This document shows positions 51,601 to 62,100 of a stretch of DNA of 64,000 nt, piece by piece. This stretch comes from Flavilitoribacter nigricans DSM 23189 = NBRC 102662. Its GTDB lineage: Bacteria; Bacteroidota; Bacteroidia; Chitinophagales; Saprospiraceae. Positions within the stretch are counted from its first letter, which is position 1, and the number at the start of each line of letters is the position of its first letter. Under the pieces are notes generated by a model. It worked only from the letters and a program-made list of their open reading frames with translations. It did not search any database and was not told the DNA's origin. The translations under genes were made by a program, and so were the position numbers. The stretch covers positions 1-64,000 of the forward strand of contig NZ_PDUD01000046.1 of assembly GCF_002646595.1 (NCBI RefSeq), read 5' to 3'.

Positions 51601-53246
51601 ACGAGGCCGGCTATCAGGTAACACAGGGCAATCTGAGTCAGGCGGCTGCAGCCCTCGATGCTACCAAAGGCGAAGTTGATCCTCCATCAATCGAATCTAC
51701 AAAAACGAGGATACCAGGAACGGGAATCTCGCACCAATTCATGATGGTTTTTCCCGAAGCGAACACCACTTATACAACCGATAACTGCCGAGCTTTAGCG
51801 GAGCCTACGCTGGAATCGTGGCTGGAGAAAGTGATCGGTGATTTGCAAAAGGTCAGCTGTATGGTAGATCTATTAGATCCGGAAAAGGAGGATCTGGTCG
51901 AATCGGTCGAAGTGAAGCTGAGCGACCTGAATATCGGCTATCTCGATTTACTTTATCTAAGCCGCGATGAACTCGACGAAGGTGCCGGTGAACTGGAACT
52001 GCGTATCTGGAATCAGGTGGTTGCTGAAAAAGGAACGCAAGCAAGGAACTTCCGCTATCGGATCAGTACGTTTGCGGGCGAAGGCAGTCAGTCGTTAGCC
52101 TCGGTGCAGCAAGTAGCTCGCTACACGCTAGATCTGCTGCAAAAATGCCGGCCTATCCAATCGGCAGACATTAAGTTGGAGGAGGAAGAAGCGGTCTATG
52201 AGCGATCAGCACTGAACGCTGTTAAAAGCCGTCTGGAAGAGATCGTAGAACGCCTACGCAACGTTGACCTGAAAGATACGAGTGATCTGGCATTTTTGGC
52301 CAGACTGGATATGGAAGATATCAAAACTACCATATTAAATAATTTACCGATAAATGAAGCAAGGGCAAATCTACTGATCCGGGAAAAGTTAGATGCGACG
52401 ATAGCACTATTAACTCAGTACGAAGAGACCGCCCTTTTCGAAGCTGCTTTCGATCAGCTGAAACAGGTAGCTCAAACCTTGTTCGGGCCAGAATTCCTGC
52501 TATTGCCCCCAGCCTCTCTCAGTACGACTTTCACGGATTTACTCAATGACAACAGACCGCAGCTATTGATCGGAGACCATTCTACGTCGCAAGACGGCAG
52601 GGTCTGGGGGCAGAGTCGAATTCAGAACTGGATGCAGAGTGTTGCTCAGGTCTATGAGCAAACGGAAGTGTTTGAAGACTGGATGATGGTCAGTGAGGTA
52701 TGGAGAACGCGCATGGACCTTGCCAACACGGGTAAATATAAAGTAGTACAAGGCCCGACTCGATTGGAGTATCCCTGGGTAGGGCTGCCTAAGAACGATA
52801 TCTCTACCATTTTGCAGCAGCATTACCAATCCGGGGAAATCTATACACATACGGCGTCAGGCGCAGCCTATCCGCTGGATAACGGTGATTACTATCCGGA
52901 AGGATGTGAAAGCACTGTAGTCTATATTTCCGAAGACCGGTCTTTTACCACATCCCAGCCCATATTTGGGCTGCTGATCGAAGCTTTCACCGAGCATATA
53001 CCTCATAAAAAAGTAGAAACCGGCCTTAGTTTCCACTATGATGCGCCGAATAATCAGGCACCGCAAGCCATTCTATTAGCGGTACATCCGGATGCTCTGG
53101 AATCCGGCAGTACGCTTTGGGAAGAAGAAGAGTTGAGAGACATCATTTACGACACGATGGATCTCTACAAGATTAGGATGGTAGACCTCGAAGCTCTTAA
53201 AGAATATGGCTATGTGTTGCCCATGCCCTATTGGATCAACACTTAA
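48675..53246 (+). CDS. 1523-residue protein of a large unrecognised family
   Basis: The ATG at 48675 (MASPPVSN) is used. No signal peptide or membrane helix is visible, so it is made in the cytoplasm. It begins with VLFPLKLETRFVGNQLWIRAFP and later has KIGNQPYGVLPVMHFR, two motifs that I associate with an uncharacterised family of similar size in several phyla. Around residues 640-690 a barrel-sandwich or lipoyl-like motif appears (NAPFDGVIENISATPG, then FYPIDPLFTL) but without the lysine that carries lipoate or biotin. The C-terminal half is mostly helical. Its stop is 69 bases before the next gene, and it belongs to an operon with S74, PhoD-like and DUF6603-like proteins. The function is unknown. 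Confidence 0.75.
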   Translation: MASPPVSNIPIVLFPLKLETRFVGNQLWIRAFPDSAFLQSHDPRLTQDERSAAVAFKELTTREEKKAAWEDLVNRYGTYRAAWLAQISKEEIALQQQQAAEHGLEKAEDEATAFFLKWLPDRLVFSLYKKDKPYDPIEVRGDKIDREGLTLLSKEEKWLTDFEEAVRLGMGTKVFFTETETEFEKVIVSGLRYAEDPLTPARGLADLFHNHQYTEGFSFLHYGTPTNNTETAKSGYSARDEFDATGSFKHSVQGFDLDSDDRAAGSRLARALGLETDDLRHVQHADIRDPALSVLFQEATWFALGAQPLLMLFGDQISNEMYQELWEHYAQFVSAKGRYAALKIGNQPYGVLPVMHFRKSLTNDTKGRGGKIRSSDQLSDKMWTLFALLLNRWSRMAVDDPKVVPRLGDEEDTYLEILRILSMQESAHTYQIRPLEYHHFQKRWHRWLRQVATPSTGMPAINTSDPIREDYDLLRENIESIKRIFEAVRIDEHTVIDLKSTFGIEDETLYRSPLLSFKAADTQLVGFESGNSVLLNEFGVSNDNETGSELAGKGFSITEDNLDQLQAFIDRLQATETTDLLQLMRIGASSLFSDLLIRSYQQAIRLYYRNVTYNPTISELQGAAVMRIGTILKSEGSEVIRGENVLTISRKDQLGNELPAIPVNAPFDGVIENISATPGAEFYPIDPLFTLKDEIHYRATKNRMIGLIQQIIDACRAMETPTARKQAQTEAIREVMDLNSYRLDAWMTSLADRKIKEMRRLPTFEKGIYFGAYGWVEQLNRNQAQPVKVIGDINHPDRLTVDYTGEGGIIHAPGPAQAVASAIFKNSFLSYRDEAESSNPFTLNLTSERLQKSNFLLDGIRQGQQLEALLGYQLERLLHEHPRTEEQRALYNGDLHEEIYILREAFPLYENVSAAQTGFVHLSVINGSMIIEKANDEQHFEEDLKKIIQQKKIAIIRHYVAKLADALDSCMDTLFYEAGYQVTQGNLSQAAAALDATKGEVDPPSIESTKTRIPGTGISHQFMMVFPEANTTYTTDNCRALAEPTLESWLEKVIGDLQKVSCMVDLLDPEKEDLVESVEVKLSDLNIGYLDLLYLSRDELDEGAGELELRIWNQVVAEKGTQARNFRYRISTFAGEGSQSLASVQQVARYTLDLLQKCRPIQSADIKLEEEEAVYERSALNAVKSRLEEIVERLRNVDLKDTSDLAFLARLDMEDIKTTILNNLPINEARANLLIREKLDATIALLTQYEETALFEAAFDQLKQVAQTLFGPEFLLLPPASLSTTFTDLLNDNRPQLLIGDHSTSQDGRVWGQSRIQNWMQSVAQVYEQTEVFEDWMMVSEVWRTRMDLANTGKYKVVQGPTRLEYPWVGLPKNDISTILQQHYQSGEIYTHTASGAAYPLDNGDYYPEGCESTVVYISEDRSFTTSQPIFGLLIEAFTEHIPHKKVETGLSFHYDAPNNQAPQAILLAVHPDALESGSTLWEEEELRDIIYDTMDLYKIRMVDLEALKEYGYVLPMPYWINT

Positions 53247-53315
53247 AGCAATTTATTGCCGGCGATCCGGGGACCGCTTTCTTCAATATTCGACCATTCG
53301 ACCAACAAGATCAAA

Positions 53316-55028
53316 ATGAGCTTATACTTCAAATTAAAAGAGCTGTTGTTTCCTCCCGAATCAGGGTATCAGAACTTTGTGCCGCAGTTCCGTCTGGAGG
53401 GACGATCCCGTAATGCCATGGACGAGACCAGCCTGGAAATGAGAACCGCCGATCCGCTGTGGATGCTGGGACGTCAGTGGCAATTCGGCGAATTTCGGGG
53501 TGAAGATAACGGTTCGCCCATTCAGGTGGTCGCCAATTATCGTAAAGAACCACTCCCCTATTACTCATTCCCCGGCGACAATCGACGCAGAGCCCTGGGC
53601 AATATTCCCCTTGAAGCCGGCGTAGAGGCCATTCCCGTCGTTCCGGGAGATCTGCGCAGCAAAGTACGCATTGGCCAAAAGTTCGAAGCCCTGATCCGCG
53701 AGCAGTTCAGTGATGCTATTGCTCAGCGGTATATAGGTTTACTACGGCAGGAGCTGTTTCTGCGGGCAGACGGACCGATGGACGAAAAATCACGGCGCTA
53801 TTATCATTTGATGAAAGGACAAGTTGTAGACGGGGGGCAATTATGGCGGCTCATCCAGGACCATAAATTCCCCTTCGGAGATTTTCAAGATCTGGATGAG
53901 GCAACGGATAAACTCAAGCGCTGGTATAATGATCTATTTCTGGATACCGGAACAGGCTCCTCCTGGCAAGCACCACAGCTACTACACCGTTTTGAGGTGC
54001 ACGGTGAACAGGATATCGATCTGCAAGCTCCGGATTACCAGAGCGGCCATCTGGACTGGTACTCCTTTGATCGGGCCGGCATCGGGATCTCGCCAGCGGA
54101 AACAGCTCAGAACTCTCAGGCTTTTATGCCGGTCAATGTATCTTTTGCCGCTATGCCCGACAAGCGCTTATTCGCTTTCGAAGACAGCCAGTTGGATCTA
54201 GCCGGAATGGAAGTGGAACCTACTGATCTGATGCGATTGATGATCATTGATTTCTCCCTGGTTTCCGGTAGCGATTGGTTTATTGTACCCCTGGAAATGG
54301 AATTGGGAGAGATTTGCTGGATAAATCATGTGGAAGTCAAAGACGTATTCGGGGTCAGCACCATTATCGAAAATAGTGACGGTCAGTTCCTGGGAGATAA
54401 CCCCTTGAATGTATGGGACAATTTCAAAGTGCGCGACCGGCCGGTTAGTACCTTCGATGCCCGTGACCACTTCTTATATCTCGTGCCGGCCACCACTTTC
54501 CGCCAGGAATCCCGACCCATTGAAGAATTGCTTTTTCTGAGAGATGAATACGCCAATATGGTCTGGGCCGTTGAACGGACATTACGTAATGAGATGGGAA
54601 CACCGGAAAGCGGCTATGAGCTGCACCTGGAATTGAACGGTCCTTTCGCTCGTGAAGAAAACGAAGCGTACTCCAGCAATAATATGCCGAAATTCCGGCT
54701 GGCTTCACCGGTACCTACCAATTGGATCCCCTATCTGCCTTTCCACCTGAAGGGCAGTAATCGGGAGATCGAATTAAAGCGGGCCGTCATGATGCGCAAC
54801 GATGACAAGAATGATCCGGTGGATATCTTACCTATTTCCTGGCTGGCCGGCGAAGATCTGAAAGCTATCCGGGAAGAAGCTATCCCACGTGCAGGAGTGC
54901 GGGTACAGCTCACCCGACAACGGGTACGGTGGACGAACGGAGAGACTTATGTCTGGCTAGGTAGAAAGGTGAGTACAGGTAGAGGAGAAGGCAGTAGCGG
55001 ACTAACTTTTGATCAATTATTAAGTTGA
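53316..55028 (+). CDS. Unrecognised protein with conserved GRQWQFGEF motif
   Basis: A 570-residue protein; the ATG at 53316 (MSLYFKLKELLFPP) is preferred over a start 60 bases earlier because it opens with a motif-like N-terminus. The block RTADPLWMLGRQWQFGEFRG followed by EDNGSPIQVV near residue 35-60 is very characteristic of a family I have seen beside relatives of the previous and next genes. It has no known function that I can name. The rest is alpha/beta with Trp and aromatic residues, and no signal peptide or membrane helix. Four bases separate it from the next gene. The set is likely translated together and may form one assembly. Confidence 0.7.
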   Translation: MSLYFKLKELLFPPESGYQNFVPQFRLEGRSRNAMDETSLEMRTADPLWMLGRQWQFGEFRGEDNGSPIQVVANYRKEPLPYYSFPGDNRRRALGNIPLEAGVEAIPVVPGDLRSKVRIGQKFEALIREQFSDAIAQRYIGLLRQELFLRADGPMDEKSRRYYHLMKGQVVDGGQLWRLIQDHKFPFGDFQDLDEATDKLKRWYNDLFLDTGTGSSWQAPQLLHRFEVHGEQDIDLQAPDYQSGHLDWYSFDRAGIGISPAETAQNSQAFMPVNVSFAAMPDKRLFAFEDSQLDLAGMEVEPTDLMRLMIIDFSLVSGSDWFIVPLEMELGEICWINHVEVKDVFGVSTIIENSDGQFLGDNPLNVWDNFKVRDRPVSTFDARDHFLYLVPATTFRQESRPIEELLFLRDEYANMVWAVERTLRNEMGTPESGYELHLELNGPFAREENEAYSSNNMPKFRLASPVPTNWIPYLPFHLKGSNREIELKRAVMMRNDDKNDPVDILPISWLAGEDLKAIREEAIPRAGVRVQLTRQRVRWTNGETYVWLGRKVSTGRGEGSSGLTFDQLLS

Positions 55029-55032
55029 AATT

Positions 55033-57936
55033 ATGGGAAATCGGGTTAACTACTTTATGCCTTATACGCGGCAGGGGCTAACTACCTTGGCTGACCACCG
55101 GCAATCCTCGGCCGGCCGACTCCAATTTGAGGTCAATGTATTCCTGGAGGGTAAAGATGGATCGGGTAATAAGCTGGAACGAACCGTTCGGCAAAAGATA
55201 GTCCTTTTGGGACCGGGGGATATTCTCGGAGTAGACCCACGTATTATTTCCAGAGTGGCGCCACCTCCCGACACCAACAGTTTCGAGGCTTCGCTCACTC
55301 CTTTTATTGAATTTAATGAACCGGACTTTTTGTGGCGTTTCAGTACGCGGCAAGCCGCGGACGGTGAAAACTGGCTACCGTGGTTAACGCTGATCATCCT
55401 GAAACGAAGCATGGGGGCAGAGGAAGGAGAGTTCGTGACCCTCCAAAATGATCAGGCGGACCTGCCGCCCCGCATTCAAGTCAAACCCAATGCCGTTCTA
55501 CCAGATCTGAACGAGTCCTGGCGCTGGGCCCACGTGCATATGTTGGAGACTCAGGGGCTTAAGCATGAGGACCTAAAAGCAGCAGTCGCCCGCTCTTCCA
55601 AAAATACTGTCTGCCGGTTGATGAGTCCACGTCGACTGGAACCGGAGACTGCTTATGAAGTCTTTTTGGTACCTACTTTCCGGCTAGGTGTGCAGGTCGC
55701 ACTGGGATTAGCAACAGAAAATACAGACAGAAAGGAGCTAAGCTGGGACACCCCGGCCGCCGGAGCCGGTCAACAGTTGCCGTATTATTATCGCTGGTCA
55801 TTTCGCACGGGTACCAAAGGAGATTTTGAATACCTGGTCAGGAAACTGCAACCGCGCAAACTTCGCGGGTTGGGCATACGGAAGATAGATTGCCGTACGC
55901 CGGGTTTCGGCATCGAACCGGAGATAACGGAAATGGAGATGGAAGCAGCTTTGAAATCCCTGGATGTTGCTGTTCAAAGCTGGGGCATGGATAACAAGCA
56001 AGCGGACGGCCTCAATGCAACACAACGCGACATGGCGAATCTGTTAAATAGTAGCGAGCAGGACGATATACTCAGAGTAGCACCCCCAGTATATGGAGAG
56101 TGGTACGCCGAAAGAAGTAACGCCGAAGAAAAACTGGTAGTAGATCAGCAACACTGGCTGGAGGAAATTAATCTCGATTTCCGCCATCGGGCGGCCGCCG
56201 GTTTAGGCGTACAGTTCGTCAAGCAGAATCAAGAGAAGTTGATGCAGGCTGCCTGGACGCAACTCAATAAAGTTCAGGAAGTTAATCGTCGGCTTAATCT
56301 CGGTCGATTTGGTCGTTCGATTTCTAAGAGTCTACATCGAAGGATGGAAAAAATGAATCCCGATCACCTCTGGAAACTAGCACTGCCCGTACAGAATAAA
56401 ATGCTGTTTTCGGAAGAAGAACAGCAAGTACGTACGCGTGGAGTCAACAACTCCAATTTGACTATCGGCGCTCATTTAAGAGCGAGTGAAATAACCAACA
56501 AGCTGGTGCAAGTAAAGGTAAAAAAATACCTGCCGAAAAAAAGATCCACTGCCGAAGCAGGAGACGAGAGCGGTGCGGTCGGCAGTGTTTTTTTTACTCC
56601 GGTAACGGCAAATCAGTTAGTAAGCCAGGCCTTTCAGGTAGCAGGGACCACCAGAAAAACGCCGCAATCGAGCAGTACTCTTTTTCAGATAGAAGACAAG
56701 AACGAGACCAGTGGCGACCTTTTTAACACTCTGGGAGCTAAAATGAAAATGGCGCTTGATCCGAAGGAGACGATCCAGGTACGCCTGGCCAACCGGGTCA
56801 GACGGATCAGGACCTGGGAAAAACACCGGCGGTACAATGAGGAAGACCTCGCTAAGACCAAAAGCCGCAGTGACCAGCAATCCGAATCCGAACTTGATCC
56901 ACTACGTCCGGTACTGTGGTATCCGGAATTTCACCGTCCCATGTATCATTTTCTGCGAGATCTGTCTCAGGAATATATACTCGCGGGAGTGGAGCATATC
57001 CCTCAGGATACAGTCGGACTACTAGCCGCTAATCGCCGGTTTATTGAAGCCTATATGTTGGGAGTCAATCATGAGTTTGCCTCTGAATTAAGATGGCGGG
57101 AGTTCCCTACCGATCTGCGGGGAAGCTATTTTCGAAGTTTCTGGGATACCAGTATTTACTCGGTAGACGAAAAGGAAGAAGATGAATTCTGGGAAAATTC
57201 GCAGGACGGTATTCGGCTCTTAGCCCATATACACCGGGAGTTCGGTACTCACTACGATAGAGAGATGATCGTAGATGCCTATACGACCGGCGAACCTTCC
57301 GACACGCAGAAAGCGGTGGCGGCAATTTACGAAGAAGCCGTAGAAAAGTGGCTTTTGTCCAGAGATGAAGATAAGGATATCGCCGAAATTGCCGATTGGA
57401 AGAAGAACAGCCGTTTAGGGGAGCATCCGGCACCGGGCACCTGGACAAACAATAAGAAAAATGTAGACGCTTTAGTGTTGGTAGTCCGGGGTGAATTATT
57501 GCAAAAATTCGAAAATACACTCATCTATCTGGTTAACAGAAACGCTGAGGATAGTACCCAACCGGATCTCAGCTCGAATGCCGGACGGAAGTTTCCCGTA
57601 TTCGAAGGCGCTCTGCCGCCTGACATGATCTTCATTGGTTTCCCCATTACTACCAAAGAGGTAGGTGACTATTTCCTCATTTTTGAAGAACGCATCACAG
57701 ATTTGCGTCTCGGCCTGGACATCGATGCCAGCGGGAACGGAGAAAATGATCTGAGCTGGCTGCATTTTGAGGACCTGCATGCCGGCGACTATCTCAATGG
57801 TCGACGACCAGCTAATGAGTTGGCCAGCCGATGGGACAATGCCGCTTTTATCGGTAAGGTGATGTATCAAAAGCAGGTAAGGGTAGCTATTGAACTATCA
57901 CGAATGGTACCGGAGCGCCTTTTTAAAAATTTTTAG
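55033..57936 (+). CDS. 967-residue unrecognised protein of the same operon
   Basis: The N-terminus reads MGNRVNYFMPYTRQGLT, with a beta-rich first domain and the block FLWRFSTRQAADGENWLPWL at about residue 98 that seems diagnostic for the family. The C-terminal two thirds are helical and polar (RRMEKMNPDHLWKLA; FASELRWREFPTDLRGSYFR). It has no signal peptide and no membrane helix. It starts four bases after the previous gene. I do not recognise a fold or activity. Its size and company (fibre-like S74 protein next, then a phosphatase) suggest a structural part of a larger complex, but this is inference only. Confidence 0.7.
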   Translation: MGNRVNYFMPYTRQGLTTLADHRQSSAGRLQFEVNVFLEGKDGSGNKLERTVRQKIVLLGPGDILGVDPRIISRVAPPPDTNSFEASLTPFIEFNEPDFLWRFSTRQAADGENWLPWLTLIILKRSMGAEEGEFVTLQNDQADLPPRIQVKPNAVLPDLNESWRWAHVHMLETQGLKHEDLKAAVARSSKNTVCRLMSPRRLEPETAYEVFLVPTFRLGVQVALGLATENTDRKELSWDTPAAGAGQQLPYYYRWSFRTGTKGDFEYLVRKLQPRKLRGLGIRKIDCRTPGFGIEPEITEMEMEAALKSLDVAVQSWGMDNKQADGLNATQRDMANLLNSSEQDDILRVAPPVYGEWYAERSNAEEKLVVDQQHWLEEINLDFRHRAAAGLGVQFVKQNQEKLMQAAWTQLNKVQEVNRRLNLGRFGRSISKSLHRRMEKMNPDHLWKLALPVQNKMLFSEEEQQVRTRGVNNSNLTIGAHLRASEITNKLVQVKVKKYLPKKRSTAEAGDESGAVGSVFFTPVTANQLVSQAFQVAGTTRKTPQSSSTLFQIEDKNETSGDLFNTLGAKMKMALDPKETIQVRLANRVRRIRTWEKHRRYNEEDLAKTKSRSDQQSESELDPLRPVLWYPEFHRPMYHFLRDLSQEYILAGVEHIPQDTVGLLAANRRFIEAYMLGVNHEFASELRWREFPTDLRGSYFRSFWDTSIYSVDEKEEDEFWENSQDGIRLLAHIHREFGTHYDREMIVDAYTTGEPSDTQKAVAAIYEEAVEKWLLSRDEDKDIAEIADWKKNSRLGEHPAPGTWTNNKKNVDALVLVVRGELLQKFENTLIYLVNRNAEDSTQPDLSSNAGRKFPVFEGALPPDMIFIGFPITTKEVGDYFLIFEERITDLRLGLDIDASGNGENDLSWLHFEDLHAGDYLNGRRPANELASRWDNAAFIGKVMYQKQVRVAIELSRMVPERLFKNF

Positions 57937-57968
57937 TAATCACATAAAGTAACAAAAAATCATAGCTG

Positions 57969-59132
57969 ATGGAATTTAGTGAACTGAAAATACCAGCCGA
58001 AAAAGAAGGACCTCTAAAGACAGCTCAATGGAATGATCTGGTGCAAAAAGTAGAGCGCTTATACTTCAACATCAGTGCTAATGATCTGAAAGTCGGGCTC
58101 GGAACTAATGATCCAAAAGAGGCACTCCAGATCGGGGATAATTGGGCTTTCCACAGTGGTGGGCATAAGGTGATCATGTACAACAGTTACTGGAACGGAA
58201 CGAACCAGCTGAGGATCACGGACGGTGTTTCTTCTGAATTGCGGTTTCATTCCAACGGTCATCTGTATATCAGGACGGGACCTTCCGGTGCTGCCGGTAC
58301 GGCAGTGGATTTTGAGCGAACTTTCAGTTTTGGCCCCTCCACCAATTTGATGGTTCATAACAAAAGTAATTGGATGAGAATCGGAGCTAGTGATGATGGC
58401 CTGGCACGGATTGAAACTAACCGTCCGCATTTCTATTTCAATAGAGAAATACGAGTAGATTCCGGCAAAATAGGGAGCCACACAGATCATCTCCGCCTCT
58501 GTATTGACGGAAAGCCGAGAATCACGATTGTAAGAAATAAGAAGGATATCATTTTCGATGGGGATCTCACTTGCAGTGGGGATCTCACTTTCAAGGGTAA
58601 GTCCGTCCTCACACTGGGAGCTACCTCCTCCATGCGTTTAGGCCCCTGGGAATTTCGTCAGACCGGCGGCGGAAAGGTTACTTCCTACTTCTATCTAGAT
58701 CGCTATACCACCGGCGGGAAAAATACTATGGTGAAAATAGACTGGAGCGGCAATTTGAAAGCCAGGGGCTATGTCAAAGGATCTGACGAGCGCACCAAAA
58801 AGGATATCCGATCTTTTACCGATGGCTTGAACATAATTGAAAAAATGCGACCGGTTACGTATAAATACAATGGTTTAGGCGACACTATCGCTGAGCAGAG
58901 AGATCTGGGACTTATTGCCCAGGAGGTAGAAAAGGTCGCGCCCTATCTGGTATCCAGATACAAAGATAAATTACGACCTACTGATAAAGACAAGACAGAA
59001 CTGCTGAATATTAAACCCCTACAACTTACTTATCTACTCATTAATGCCGTCAAAGAACTGAACCGGAAGTTGGAAACGCTTATGCAAACGGCAGCTTTAA
59101 AAGTTGATACGGAAATAAAGGAAAAAATATAA
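57969..59132 (+). CDS. Tail-fibre-like protein with S74 self-cleaving chaperone domain
   Basis: A 387-residue protein. The N-terminal part has a short helical start and beta strands (LKVGLGTNDPKEALQIGDNW, a motif often found at fibre heads in Bacteroidota). A central series of repeating beta segments follows. Residues about 270-380 form a peptidase S74 intramolecular chaperone domain: Ser272 and Asp273 in SDERTKKDI, with Lys277, then GLIAQEVEKVAPYLV and YLLINAVKELNRKL. In this family the domain helps a trimeric fibre fold and cuts itself off just before the serine, so cleavage between Gly271 and Ser272 is expected. It is 32 bases after the previous gene and five before the next. It points to an extracellular or particle-borne fibre. 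Confidence 0.85.
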   Translation: MEFSELKIPAEKEGPLKTAQWNDLVQKVERLYFNISANDLKVGLGTNDPKEALQIGDNWAFHSGGHKVIMYNSYWNGTNQLRITDGVSSELRFHSNGHLYIRTGPSGAAGTAVDFERTFSFGPSTNLMVHNKSNWMRIGASDDGLARIETNRPHFYFNREIRVDSGKIGSHTDHLRLCIDGKPRITIVRNKKDIIFDGDLTCSGDLTFKGKSVLTLGATSSMRLGPWEFRQTGGGKVTSYFYLDRYTTGGKNTMVKIDWSGNLKARGYVKGSDERTKKDIRSFTDGLNIIEKMRPVTYKYNGLGDTIAEQRDLGLIAQEVEKVAPYLVSRYKDKLRPTDKDKTELLNIKPLQLTYLLINAVKELNRKLETLMQTAALKVDTEIKEKI

Positions 59133-59137
59133 TCACT

Positions 59138-62100
59138 ATGCCCACTATAGCTGACATCGACCAATTGATCCTATGCGGCCCCATCGTACGCCGAGTTGAA
59201 CCTAAGCAAGCCGCCATTTGGCTGGCACTAAAATCGGCGGCCGCCGTAGAGCTTGTCATCTGGGAAGGTCTGATCAAACACGATGACATCGATGACACAC
59301 CAGTAGTGGGTAAAAGCGAGCGCAGGACCACCTCCATCGGCAAGCATCTTCATCTGGTGACGGTCAATCTCGAACTGGAAGCAGGCAAACTTTTGGAGTG
59401 GGGAAAAATCTATTCTTATAATCTCAGTATCACCCCGGACGGAGGCAGCAAACAAGATCTGAAGGACTTGAAATTATTGGATGCATTGGCGGAAAAGGAG
59501 GAGGGTAAGACAGTCACTGCACTAAGCTATGAAGTAGGTCAGCTTCCCAGTTTTGCCTTGCCGTCGGATCGCATCGAAAGCCTCCGTTTACTTCACGGCT
59601 CTTGCCGCAATAATGATGCTCCTTACGAAGACGCGCTATCCTGGGTAAACGATTTCATTAAAGCAGACCTGGAAGATATTAACAAACGCCCTCAGCAGCT
59701 GTTTCTTTCCGGAGATCAGATCTATGCCGATTCGGTGGTCGGTGAATTGCTACACGAGTTGACCCAATGGGGAAACAGTCTGCTGGACGATCAGGAAACG
59801 CTACCCACGGAATGGCGGGAAAATGCCGATACCGCCCCAATAAAACGCTGGAAGGCAGATACGATGCATTTCCCGGCCTATTTTAGGGCTAACCTCATTC
59901 TTTCCGAGGCCCGCTTCACTACCACCGATAAAAATAATCATCTCATCGCTTTCGGAGAGTTTGCCGCCATGTACATGTCGGTCTGGTCGAACGTCCTCTG
60001 GACCGTTGATCTGCAGGAAGGAGCCGAACAAAATGCGCCCCAACACTTCGAAAATATTTTTGATCAGATAACCGACCGGCCGGAGAATTACGGCGCTATT
60101 TTCCGAAGAAACCTCACCGATGAGCGCAACAATATTGTAGTAGAAGAAGCGGTGGAAGCCGGCGAGCAGCCGGTTAAAGCCCGGGAGGTGTTTAGCGATG
60201 ACATTGTCAAAAAGAGCATAGATTTCCTGCTGGCAGCGAGAAAGGCCGACAAAGCAGGCTTTCGGGAAGCCATGTTGCAGAAAAAGGATAACAAGTTGAA
60301 CGAGTTGCTCGCCGACTTTTTCAAGCAGGAAGTGGTGACCAGACGCGATAAGATACGCTTCAGAAAATACTTCGAATTCTTTAAAGGGTGGATGAAAGAA
60401 CTACATTCGGGAGAGCAGGAAAAAGCAAATAAAGAAAGAGGCGATAAGCTCCGAACTTTACATCGAACCCTGACAAAGGTGCGGCGGGCCCTAGCCAACA
60501 TTTCTACTTTCATGATCTTTGATGACCACGAGGTAACCGATGACTGGAACCTGAATCCTACCTGGCGCGATCAGGTCTATTCTTCCTATTTGGGGCGAGC
60601 TATCGTACGTAACGCACTTACTTCCTACGCACTGTTTCAGGATTGGGGCAATCGCGCAAAATCTTATAATCGGGAAAACAGCGGATTATTTGAAATAGAA
60701 GAAAACGTTGGGGAGTTGGTCCGGGAGCTCGACGGCGAGCAGTTTAGCGATACTTTGAAAGCAGCCTTTGAAAAAGCCGGGCTCACCCTGGAAGGAAGTA
60801 ACACGACCGTACAGATCATCCGTAAGGAAGACTGGAAATTACTGGATGGCGCGAAGGAAGATGAATACATTGTTCGCAAATACCAGATCAAGGAAGGAAC
60901 CGGGGAAGCGGCAAAGGAAAAAGAAGTAATCCGAATTATCCAGAACCCGCACGCCCTCCTGCTGAAACTGGTCAGTCAGCTATACCAGGAGAACAATACC
61001 AAACGAGAAGAACAGGAGGAACAGCTTGATTTTCTGCTGGGCCTGGATCACCACCATCGCGTTGTCAAATCAGAGAAGAGCGAACGCTACCAGCTCCGTG
61101 ATAATCGAAGTCCGATCGTAAAATGGCATTACAGCTATGAGGGTATGACTCATAAGGTGCTGGTAATCGACAACCGGACCCGACGCAGCTATGTCTCCTT
61201 TGCCGGCGCTCCCGGGAATATTTCTGTAAATGGCATGCAGGATCTTATTCCCGAGGATCCGCAGCCCAAGGAAAACGAAGTATTGTTTGTAGTCGCTCCG
61301 TTGCCGGTACTCGGCCCGTCTATGCTCGATGAACTGATCGCCCCGACAGCCTATCGGGTATATGATCTCATAGCGGCGTTTGACGGGGATGAAACCATCA
61401 AAACGGGAATGAAAGGCACTAATCCCGACGCGATCGAAGCCTGGGTATTTGATCCGGTCGGCCAAGAGGAATTGTTCAAACGGCTAGCTCCCTTCCAACG
61501 GATCATATTCCTGTCCGGAGACGTTCACTACGGATCGACCCAGCGCATGCATTACTGGAAAAAAGGAGCGGATCAGCCTGCTTGTTTCGCTCAATTAACA
61601 TCCAGCGGGTTGCGCAATATTATGCCGGGGTTCATTCAGTATATCAGCCAGCACTTTGGTATTGGACAGAAACTGATCCGGGGTGAGATCCGGGCGGAAC
61701 GATTGGGGTGGCATGACAACGACCCCAAACCCCTCAAGTTTCCAGATGAAAAGAAGGTCAATGCATTCCTGAAATACAAACTTAAAAATAAACCTGTCCT
61801 GATCACGCCGCTCGGCTGGCCGGAAGGCACTACCTATGGTGAAGATAATGAACCTGATTGGTCCTGGCGGGTACATAACGTAATAGACGAACGCCGGGAG
61901 GAGGAACGCCCGGGTATCACCCAACTTGTTAAAATCGAAGAGACTGTAGAAAGCCGGACGGTGGATGCCTTCCGCAAAACCGCCGCTCGCCACAGTCGCC
62001 AGATTAAACAAGTCAATTTTACCCGACAGATCCTGTTCAAAGCTAATATCGGCCTGGTGACCTTTGAAAAGGAGGAGAAAAAGGATGGAGTAGAAAAGGA

